Source: Nemopilema nomurai (taxonomy: Eukaryota > Cnidaria > Scyphozoa > Rhizostomeae > Rhizostomatidae). Taken from it: DNA of 64,000 bases. The stretch lies in assembly GCA_003864495.1 (NCBI GenBank), contig ML133386.1:1480943-1544942 (forward strand), written 5' to 3'. A model generated the notes under the pieces. That model saw nothing but the letters and a program-made list of their open reading frames with translations, was not told the DNA's origin and did no database searches. Every line of letters starts with the position of its first letter. Positions within the stretch are counted from its first letter, which is position 1. This document shows, piece by piece, positions 49,001 through 61,000 of this stretch. A program made the translations under genes and the position numbers.

Positions 49001-52000
49001 GCTGGGACGATCCAAGGTTTATTCCGAAACCACTAAAATCTAAAATCAAAACGAGTGGCAACTTGTAAAGCGAGTAAGACTACCCACAGGCCACAGAAAC
49101 CGTTTTTGACATCACAACAATTTCACGAGCAGCCTAGAATATAAATAAAAATAATACGCAGCGCGCGGCGCAAGAGGCAAACGCGCGGAGCAAGAGGCAA
49201 ACGCGAGAAGCAAGAGGCAAACGCACGGAGCAAGAGGCAAACGCGCGGAGCAAGAGGCAAACGCACGGAGCAAGAGGCAAACGCGCGGAGCAAGAGGCAA
49301 ACGCGAGGAGCAAGAGGCAAACGCGCCAAGCAAGAGACAGATTTGATCAGTTTCGTAAATCTTTTTCATCTGTTAATGTTCTGGCTCTAACAAAATTTGA
49401 CACTACTGCAGGAAAATTTGCTTAATGACGATTTGTATGGGTGTCCGGATCCTGGATCCTCCGTGAAAAACCCGGCCGGACAGCTAGGTGATCGACATCT
49501 AGAAGAGCCTTAATTGACTCGACATAATTCCACATTGGCAGGTCACCACTGCCTTGAATTTCCCACAAGCAAGATCTCGTTAGCAAACCTACCGGACATG
49601 GCAGCAACTGACGCTTACCTTCGGCTGCTTGCTTTTCCGATTTCTCAGCTTCGATGCTTTCTGTTGGCTTGTTGCTTTGGCCTCTTCCGCAAAACCAAGC
49701 GACAGGTGAACCAGGTTTTTGGAGTATTCAGGCAGGCTGGCGCAAAGCCGTCCAAGAAAAATGATTCTGAAATTCAAGTATCATAACTTACTAGTAAGAA
49801 GCTAGTAAGAAAAGTAATAACTTTCTGAAAAAAGACTAACTACACAAAGAAGCAAAATGACTCATTTGGGGTTGAAAGCGAGAGGCCTCGTCCTGCTTAC
49901 AGCATTCTATATGTCTAGAAACAATGAATCTTCACTAATGGAATGGGGAATGCGTTTGATAGTGACGCATGGCATTTGTCTTTGAAAAAGGAAACACCGC
50001 ATTGCACTCCTGACCACTAATAAACGATGCACAATCAAACACCAACCTGTCTATGCAAAGCGACTGCTGACAGGCATCAGCCTCGTTTGTATTCGCCAGC
50101 TGTAACGTCAACTCACTGAGCGACTCCTGGACGTGAGCACAGATACTGCAACAACAACCAAACGGTAAGAATCAACCGTACGGTCTCTCTTTCAGAACGA
50201 GGGTATGAAACGAGGCTTTGATTAATGCAAACTGACATGATAAAGGCATATAACATGAAACGCATCAAAGTCTGCAAAGTTCACTGTACTGTTATTGCTA
50301 TACACTTTGGGGGTTCTGTTATCGGGGAACAATGCAACGAAAGGGGCGGATATTAACACCATAGCCTTGGTGACCATTTAAATGTCGGCAGCACTTTTCT
50401 AAAGTCAGTCTACTTCACAAGTCGTAACGGCAAAAACTCTTTGGGAGAGCTCAAATAACTATATTGCATGTACCTCGAGAGAAATACAAAGGCAATGATG
50501 GCTGGTGCATTTCCAAAAGCGATGCAATTCAATATTCAACAAAGGAAACAGTCTGCAATCCATTGATGTGAATAGACGCGGTTTTTGCCATTTTTCTAAT
50601 TACGTTTGCATAGAACGAAGATAAAAACAAAACGTCTTGCTACAAGTAGATACTTAATTCAAATAACACAATGTTTGTGAATGAGTGAGTTTAATACCAT
50701 GATAATCGAATGTAATTGGAAAGCATACTGTTTGCTAAGACAGTGATAAGCCAAGCGAAGACCTGGATCAGACAGAACTAGTTGGTTCTCAGTAAACAGA
50801 TGAAAGCGAATTTAAACAGATAACCTCAAAAAGCGAGCTTGCACTAAGAATTCCCAAGATAAGCCGGAGAATAAAGAAAGGGCCACAGAGCTGAAAACAT
50901 ACCTTCCAACATTCTGCGAGGTTGAATCCTGGATGTATTTCTTAACGTCAGGGGCAGAGGCAAACCTATTGAACGGCTCGATTCGCTTGTCTTCTTCGAA
51001 GGAAAACCCGCGTGCCTATATAGAAAGGGACTGGGTCAGAGTAATAATCACTGAATCGACGTCACATGGGATGTGTTCTAGCCGAAATCAGGAGTAAGGC
51101 ATTATTTAAAAAATCCCATTTACTTGCGGTGCCCTTGGCATGAGCAAACACACTCCAAAGACAATGTGAAATCAACTGCAAATTCCCTCTAAGTCCGAAC
51201 AAATTTCCTTGAACTTTCAAAACCCACGAATTATAGAAGCTACACAATTTGAGCCAGTAGGCGTCAGTCTACCCCTAATACTGAGTGCTCCCTCGAACCA
51301 AAGAATTTGCATAAGAAGGTCTGACTGTACTTCCATTCAATTAAGACAAAAAAGTCGGCATTTACCTGGATTTTTGATGCCACTGACGACTCGCTCAGGC
51401 GATCCACCGACTCAAACAGATATCTTCCTTCTTCAACAATGTCCGATAGATTCTTATCGAATTTTCTACACAGCCTAAAAGCACAAGTACAAGCACTCAG
51501 GAATGAAGTCTATCAAGAAGTTATCAAAGTTCCAAAAAGTAAACAGCACTTAAACAGACGCATCAAATACGACGCTACACAGCACATAAGACACAATACA
51601 TTGCACAAGGCGCTGCGCAGCACATAAGACACAATACATTGCACAAGGCGCTGCGCAGCACATAAGACACAATACATTGCACAAGGCGCTGCGCAGCATC
51701 TAAAACGCTATACATTGCACAAGACTCTGCGCAGCATCTAAAACGCCTTCAAGAGGCGCTACAAAGAATATCAGGCGATAGGGTATAGGGTGCTACACAA
51801 CATATGAAATACTGCACAGCCTAGAACTATACAGAGTGTTTAGCATCAAGGCCAAACAAAAAACATTAAATCTGCGTTGCCTATAATTTCAATTTAAACG
51901 TACGTTTGCACAGACGGGGTGCAGCCTTTTGCCTTGAATGACAGCGTGCTGATTGGGCTGGACTCGTTCTGGTTCGTCTCCATACACCAACCCGAGGTCG

Positions 52001-55000
52001 GCAAATCTCCTGGCATCTCATTCCATAAGTAGGATGTCACGTTTCTGTCCCAAATGTGACTGGAGTCCGTGCTGGTGCTTTCCGGAGTTGCCATTCCAGA
52101 AATCGTGGCGTCAATATTGTTGGTAATGCTTGTACATGCACTTGAAAGCATTTCTTTCAAAATGGACTGAAATTTAAAGACAAATTGAAAGATCTGTGAA
52201 AGAGTCACCAATTCATACACACTGCAAGAGGTAAAGATGACGAGTCTTGGTGCCAACATTCGACCCGGAAAGCCAAAGAAAAGGGTCTTTCAGTAGTTCG
52301 GGCCTTAAGTTTCTGTTAACTTCTGCTTAGATATAGAATAACTTAAAGTTGATGGATGTCTCATTTACAGAACAATAAGCAAAGGTTGCAAGTAAGCAGT
52401 ACAAGGACGAATGAATGAGAACGTGTTTCCTTCTTTTCGTCTATCTACGCATTAGGGCTGGCCGGCTGTACTGTCCCCTAAAAGGCTTTATGAGAAAGTC
52501 ACAAAAAGGCAGCCTGATCGGGGATGAGCTTCGGCGAGCACGCTTGTGAATTTCATTAACCTCAGATTTGCACGTTTCGCGACATGTCTGACCCAGAATC
52601 CGGACGATCAAAACTCCGATAACGAACCTACATTTTGGTGGATGAAGCCAACACGAAGATTTCTAGATACGAAGAGCAAACGCACTGCAGGTCAGCTCAT
52701 TGGCAAATGGCATTAACAGCTGTGATTTTGGAGGACTTAAACGCCGTTCTTTGGCGAGCGAGACTGAAGCAGATGCATTTGGATCTGCAGGGAACCTGAG
52801 CAAAGCGATCCCGGTGACATGCAATCAACCCGACTGTTTCGGGTTCTTTAAGTCGGGTTTCAAAAAGGCCGGATTCCTAGTCTTGAGAAAGCAACCAAAC
52901 AAACCATTTTCAATACGGTTGCTGCAAAAGCTAAAAATATCAATTGTGCTCAGAAAGAAAAATTTCTTGTTAGACATGTTTATAATGAATATTCATTGAT
53001 CGTCATTTTGAAAACTGACATGAAAAGCTGCAACTTATGACAACCAAACGGAAGAGATGAATCTACCGACTCAACAAGACGAAAGTGTGCCAGGATAATT
53101 CATTACCGGAAAATCATAAAGATACCGGATGGTGGTTGACTAGGTCTTAAGACATGGCAATACTAAGGGGATTCAATGTCACTGACTCAACTGCTTACTA
53201 TTCCAAGTAAAAACAAATTCGAATATTGAAAGCATTCCATCGAGCACAGAGCTGTATTAAAACTTAATCTTTGCGATTTGATGAGCAAGTTAGAAAAAGG
53301 TATGTACTAGAGGAAACATGGAATCCAAAACTCGCTTCTTCCATCAACAAAAGCCACTGAATAAAATTTTTTGCAACAAAGGAACAGGAATTAATTAATG
53401 AAGATGCTGGGCATGAAATTCTTTCCAATTAATTATTCGAAATCTTAATAAAATTACAGGCCATTAAGGAGATAAACTTTATCAATCCAGACACCCAGCT
53501 TACTGTTTGCTGAATAGATTCTACTTTCGTCAAATTGGTGGATAAAATCGCTAAAACTCGTGTATTTTGACGTGCATGTTTGAGAAGTTACCTGATAAGG
53601 ATATAGAGAGCAAAGTGCTTGCCTAAAATGATCAAAGCTGAATCTGTTAGAACAAATCGGAGTACAAACTTGGCAGATAAAGTGAGTTCAGTTTATTGCA
53701 ACTCAGCGCATTATACTTCGCTAGAAATCACCAACAAAACCCAAACATCCTGCACAAGGATACCTTGACTTGAAGATGTAAACACCAAAGTTCTATTAAG
53801 TCAAGGCGGTTCTGTTTATGAAAAAATGGAACTTCCAGAGATCTATATTCCGCATGCGCTGGTCTTGCCTTAATCCTAGCCCTCGCCCTGACTGAAGAAT
53901 AATCGACAATTCATTCTGGAGCTTCACATCCTCACCGATTCTAAGATTAGGTTTTCCATGTCTATTTGCCTTGTAACTGCAATAATTTGTCAACTCGCCC
54001 GTTGTGACATGACTTACAACTTAATTGGGAGACCCCTGATTGGAGTTGCAAACATGAAGTTACTTTCAAAATGATTGTTCAGCTAGCACATCAGTGAAAC
54101 ACTAAGGAAAAGTACAAAGGATACACCAATGTGCCCCCTTTCAATTTAAACTATGTTTGAGCAAAAGGCTACTTATGAATAGACATTACCTTCAAAAAAG
54201 GTACAGCGCCGTAGATAAACATTTCGAAGAGGAGTATCGGTAAAAGCAGTACCTTGGCACGAGCGACGAAAGCTTCTTCGAATAATTCTTCCCACAGTAG
54301 GAACTGTCTGTCGAGAACAGCATCACAAAGATGGATCCAGTTGTCCGGGTCCTGCGTTTTATATTCTGAAGCTGATAACTCGCTCTTTGAAGCAAAATCA
54401 AGAAAAATAGTTAATACATTTCATTGCCGCTTTGTCAGCTTTTTCATTTATATAAAAATAAGGTTTATAATACTACGTTTGTTTTCAACAATCTCAAATA
54501 AAAGCATCATCTATAATTTATTTAATATATTTCCTTTTTTTACGTTTAACCTGCTTATCAAAGCAATTGTTGTTGCTCCCTTAAAGGCTTTTTAAGGTCG
54601 ACTCTCTAAACAGACTATCCAGCTTGCAACCATCCTTAACCACTACGAGGGAGCGTGGCCTTCAAATGGCAGCCAAAACAAACACTATTTGACCCTATCT
54701 GAAACTTCGTGATACCTTCGCGCCAAACAGCCTCGAATTCGACAGCAAATCGTAGACAGCCTCTCGTATTGCTGCAAGTCCTTTAACACTTTTAATGTAC
54801 TCCAGCAATCTTGCAACGCCAAGGTGAACATCGTTTATACATCTGTTGAATAAGAATCAAACGATGGTCTTTTGAATGAATTAACAGAATATTCACGACC
54901 AAAGTTTTGCGCAAAGATTTGATAAGTTAAGCTCATCGTGGAAATTTGAAATTTTTTGAAAAAACCTGAACAGGTTGCAAAATTATGGGAGCTATTCCCG

Positions 55001-58000
55001 TTTTTTCCAGTATTAACAAAACAAAACAACCTAATCTTGCTGATTATTTCACCAAGTAGCAAATATGGAACTTTCAATCAGATTCCTTATCATTAAAATT
55101 CTTGCAAATCTTTCAACTCTCGTTATTTCTGTGACGGGAAATTTAGGACCACGGAGAAAGCAGCTTGGTATGCTAAAACTCATTGCTCACAATATAGACT
55201 GTTCTGTATTGCAAAGACTTTCACTTTGCACTGCTCCAAAACAGTCGTTCGGCAAATGGCACGTGGGGTGGGGCGTGCGTTTGGACCTTTACTTGTCATC
55301 ACTATAACTATTGTTGCAACATAACCATGTCCTTTTTTATACTACTGTCACTAATACATCAATTTCTTTCGTTATTGGTGTGATTCACTGTTGACTGTAT
55401 GCTGCGTTTAAAAGCATGTATATCAGTTCATCTACTTCAGTTATGATTGACTCGGAAAAGTCGACGCGCGTCTTTACTATTACTCTTTTCGCTTCAAGTT
55501 CTCGGTTTGTTAAATAGGAATCGAGAGAACATCAACGTTGGGAAATCGAACATCGCAGCTGTGTAGGGAATCGAACATCTGAGCCTGAGCACGCGAAATC
55601 GCTGTTCCCGCAGCCACTTTGTGCCATCCTACACCAACTGTGAAAACACCTTATGAGGCGTGGCTCTCTACGTCAATGGAAGTAGAAACATGGACTCGAA
55701 ATAGCAAGAAACTTCCAATCAGACAAAAAGAGTAATCCCCTTCTTTCCAGCTTGACACGGCATAACAATGTGGAGATTAGGAGGCGGGTGAAAAAATCCA
55801 CCAAGTGACACAGTTGCGTGAGAAAATGCGAGGCAAAAGCAGCTGCCTATTAAAGAGACTTTTTATGATTCAGCAAATTCCTTCTTTTTCGATTACTTGT
55901 AACTGCGTTCACCCAAATGGCTACCAGATTAGCATTCCCCTCCGTGGATTAAACTCTGCAGCTTTTTAGAGAATATAAAAAACAATGTTGATTGACATGT
56001 GTAAGGACGCCGGGGTTTTTCAGCAAGTGGCCAAACGTATTTGGGTACTTATAGCCAATACATATTGCCAATACTAGTAAAAAGTCGAGGGTAAAAAGAA
56101 GGCAAGAAATAAAAGAAAATTTCGAAATAAAAAATTGTTCCCCTTTCCACCTCACAAAGATAAAAGGTAATCTATGAGCATGTTTAACCACTGAAAGCAA
56201 CCAAGCTCCCTTCACACGAAGGCCAACGCCTACGAAAAAGATTATGGAACACCCGATCGTTGTGTCCCATTCCATGCACCGACCGACTGTCACTCGTTGT
56301 TCAACCGGTGTTCTGGGGCATTCAGTTTTCCATCAACGACATCCAATTGAACTTGTCCAAATCTATCATTTTCTGAGCTGTGTCCCCTATTTATGCTTCT
56401 TATCTACAAGTTTTTATCTGCGATTTTTCTGCGCGCACTTTTGTATTTTTCAGTCTCTTTTTGGTTCACAAAGCGTGTGAAATACGTTGAAATTGGAGTA
56501 GCAAGTACAAAAGTCGTTCCTTGCCCACTTATAAACCTTCTCTGTCCCACATTTCACCTTATGAATAGGATTTCAAAACATACCACCTTGAAACATACCA
56601 CCTTGAATTCAAGGTTTCATATCTATGAAACCTTAAAAGATAGCTGCCAAACAGATATTCTAGCAATTCCTGCCAAAAAATACAGGGTCTTGCTTGGAAA
56701 TGGCTGCAAATACTTCGATACACATTGAACTTTAAATCAAATCACCAAAATGTTGCTAATAATTTTGTAGATAACTTTGATTGACAAAACTAGAAATTTT
56801 CTACTACCATGGGAAGCGCCTGATTCTACGAAAGTTGAAGCTCCCAATGGCGGCCAAACAGCAAGTAAGCTTGCAGGTTGAGCCCAAGAGATTATCTGGA
56901 ACGGTGGCAGAGTGTCTAGGGAATGCTGCAAGTTGGTTCACGACTTGCTTACCAGGGAATGAACGCAAGTGCAGGTTTGAAGAAGTAACGACGAAAAAAA
57001 TGGTCGAAGCCGAAGAATTCGAGGGCAGGTGCAGAATGGACAAGATGCAAATTGGGCAACGAGCAGATTTTCTATTCTGGATGAAAGACTTCTACGTTCC
57101 AACGCTCAATGTAGCGTGTTAGCAGAATTTACATCCCGCAATGAAAACACTAGGGCAGGTTCGTTTCACTTCGTATTCTGATTTATTTCCCGTCCCTTTC
57201 AACGAAATAGACCTGCGAAATAAAAGCAGGCGTGCTTTCGAACACTCGAAGGGAGGTTGGCTTCGGATAAGGCTGCAGCCTGGTCATTATAGACTACATG
57301 ATAGACATCAAATCGACAACAACAACAACAACAGCAGCAGCAACGGCAACAACGGCATGGAAACTACCTACCCTGTCAGCCACTCCTTCGCTCCGTTGCG
57401 AATGGTTTGCTGGGGAACGATTCCCATGACATTCCTTATCTTCGGACGAAAGCCTAGATATGAAAACAGACCGTCATCAAGGATTCAATGCCTCGCTCGG
57501 CCTAAAACGAACGCAGAAGGTTATGTTCGCACCTGAAACTGTGAGTGGCAAATGGCGGGCTACCGTAAGCACGTCAAAATCTTCTCCGAAAAGCCACTGC
57601 AGCGCTGAAAAACACAAAAAGAGAACAAAAGTGAAACTAAGTGTCGAGTATGAACAACGTACCAAAGTATTTTGCCCGTTACATCAAGTAACGTCCACAA
57701 ACAAACCACAAATAAGAAGCACGAATGGGTGTCTGTCCCTAAGAAATGAGCAAACATGCAGATTATTGAACCTTGTTTTTAACAACGGCGGTGTTTTTAA
57801 AAATTGCGAAGTTAGAATGCGAAGTTATGGCCCTGCTTTGTGAAGTTTTGCACTACGAAACATTTGCTCACGTATTTGTGAAAACATGTAGAAAATGTGT
57901 AGAAAAGGACGACTATAAAGATGGCTCGCTTACGTTCCCCTTGCCCGGGTTGCTTTTTCTTCGTTGCTTCGTTGATTGTTTTATAAAGAAGAGAATCGGC

Positions 58001-61000
58001 GCCTGGAATAAAGCAAAATCAACGTGGTAAAAGGATCCTTGACTGATTAACTGATAGTGAACTAAAGACTCTTTCAAAGAGGAAAATCGATTTTATTTGT
58101 TATTGCGTAAACCTGAAGAGAGAAAAACAAACTCTAACTAGGCTGGTGACAGCAAGCTAGGCCTACCAAGAAATTCATTGCACCGTACAAAGGTCAAAAT
58201 TAAATAATTTTGGCTGAATAGCAAAGCTATAGATAAACAAGACGAGGCATTGTGATGTAACTCTTTCTTGTACGAATTAAATAAAGGTTCTAACTATAGG
58301 TCTCTGGCTTTAGAATACACTTCAACGTGCAACATACACAAACAACGTGCCAACTTTATACGAAAATTCTTAAAGAACAAAATTCTTCCTAAATGCTTGG
58401 GGTCCCATGAGATGTCGACCTGCTCCAAGAATTCAGAGAAAAAACCTTTCAATAGAATAAAAACTATTGAATAAATCTTGAATAAATTGAATATTGAGTA
58501 ATCAAACAAATTTCTGGATAATTATTGAGCAACAGTGCTTTGACTGTATGGCTCTGAATTGAAAGTTCTCTTAGACATACCGGCTTTATCCAATGAAGAT
58601 TGCGACTCCGGATAATAGAACAAGCTGAATATCTGTTGCAGAGTCAGAAGAACAAGTGACGTCACATCACATATTTGCCTCTTGATGCTCGTCTCTGAAG
58701 AGAAAATAATGGTGAAGTAACTTGCAACTATTTTGCACCGACTTTCAAATGAGATTGAAAGAAATAAGGAGACTGAAATGTAAGCAAAGGCAAAACTGAT
58801 AATAACTTGTTACTTGAGTCACTGGCTTCACCATTAGTGGTCACATTGGACATACAAAATGTAGCGCGGGAGTAAATAGATGATTATAACAAAGTATATC
58901 CCCTTAGACTAAGGCAGTTCAATCTTTGGCTACAAGTATAGGACACACAGCCCCGGATGGAATGATGGAGCCACAGAGTCGTGAGTCATGTCGAACAGAA
59001 GGTGAGTGCTTCTTTTCATGACTAACCGTTGAAAGGTAACATAAACAAATATGGCATGAAAAATGCGTGCCAGCAAAAGTGAAGGATGTAAAGAAAAATT
59101 CGACAAAACCTACTATGTTGGCTTAGGTGGAATAGATCTTGTATTGCTGACTAAAAAAGAAAAAGATTGTTGCAATTGTTTCTTGTGTAGGGGAATTTTA
59201 ATTTGGGTCAACCACGCTTCATTTCTTTAAATCGCCATTGTGACTACTCTTTGTTACTTTGTCACTGCAAAAATTTTGTAAATCTTACGTTATTGCAATT
59301 TAGATTATGTTTACTTAAAAAGGCATACTGCAAATTATCAAATCAATAATAGTAATGGACACTTCATTTTGAATTCAAATTAAGACATCAATTACGAAAT
59401 ATTTCCATTGTGCAAGTAATTTTTAGCTGGCCGGCCTAAAATCACGAAACCATTTAAATTATTAAAAATAAAAAAAGCATGAACTCATATGCTCAAGAGC
59501 TCAGGGTTAATCCAAGTTATGTTGCTACATGTAGTGTGTGGTACAAATGGAGATAATTGAAAGTTTGGAGATATGATAAAACTTTCTGCTGTTTGTCAGT
59601 GGAAAGAAAGTCGCAGATGTTGATGAGGGAGCTCGCAGTCAAAACACCAAGTGAGCTTATCAAAGGGTTGACAAAAGAAACTAAATATCAGGTCAGATAC
59701 AAGGGTAGCATATTTTTCTGACCTTCTCGTAGCAATGCTGATGAGATCTACTAAATACCTATGGAAATTTCTATGGAAAGGTTTAGACAGTTTTCTTTTG
59801 TTTTGAAAAGTAAGATAGAGCCCACTTTCTCTCCAGTTATGACAGAAAGGGAAAGCAGCCCTGATAACCTCTTGAATTGAATTGCTATAAGTAAATGGCT
59901 GAAAGTGCTGAATTATGACACATGCTTGGAGCACAGTACACTTTGCATCCAGCAACAAAATCTAGAGGTGTTCCTGGAAGATGGTAGAATACATAGTCAT
60001 GTGTTGCACCTATATCACGTTTATGCAGAATTTTGCCATTTGAACAGTGTTTTATATAGATATTTGATTGTTGAGTTAAATATGTCAGTTGGTAAATTGC
60101 TCTGTGTTCTAACCTTGAGAAAGATGGTTCTAACCTTGAGAAATTCAAAAAGCGAACTTTGATTGATTTCAAGTCTGATCTTTCATGTTTTTTCTTAGCT
60201 GGTCAAACGTGTTTTCTCTTTGTCCGTTCCTAAAAGTCACGGTATTCCTATATGAAAGGTCATTATAAATCTTCACAATGGCAATAAAAAGCGGAACAGT
60301 CTTTGTCCTTTTTCGTCCAACACTCCTCGGAGTATGCAAACGTTGGAAAAAAACTAAAAGCTAAAAAAATAAATAGCCAGTTGCGGATCGAAAACACTAG
60401 AGGGTGACAAGAAGAGCGCATGATTGGTTATAACTGACCAATCAGCGTTTCTTAACATCTAACTCTAGAAGCACCCAAGGAAAAAGACGAACACTTTCTG
60501 TCTACAAAGAATGGTATTTTCCATTGAAATATAGACAGACTCCAAAACACCTAGGTAAAAGGACGACCTAGCTTGCCCAATTATAGGAAAATATTACATA
60601 TTATTATAAATCATTACATTCGTTCACACATTATAAATCATTACATCAAACGTTAGGCAATCGTTCTGAGATAATACCCTAATTTCGCCTCAGGCCCTGA
60701 AGGACTTCCTGTTAACAAATATTGTTAGACGGACGATCGCCCTCGTAAGCTGAACCATGCGGGCAGTTCGTCGCCCTTGGAAAAATTTCATCACGAAAAG
60801 GCCTGCATAATGGGATTACTAAGGACAGATGACAGTGCACTGCACCGCAAAAATCTGACAGAAGTAATTTATAGACCAAGGCCAAACTGACAGTTTGAGA
60901 AGATGCTTCAACCTAAGATAGCAGAAACTGATTTCATGAAACATTGCTAGGGGTTTCGTGAAAAGTGCATTGCTGGCATCATTTTGATAGTTGTAATTCA

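Noticed and set aside
49112..49369. Two minus-strand frames with a repeated Leu/Ala/Arg/Cys peptide
   Set aside because: Artefact of the 20-bp minisatellite, which is open in several frames.
49422..49607. Minus-strand frame next to a COG1 exon
   Set aside because: Lies beyond the GTAAGC donor of exon 49619-49766, in the intron, with no COG1 similarity.
49171..51746. Possible CRISPR-like arrays
   Set aside because: The repeats are contiguous with no unique spacers, and the DNA is animal nuclear sequence.
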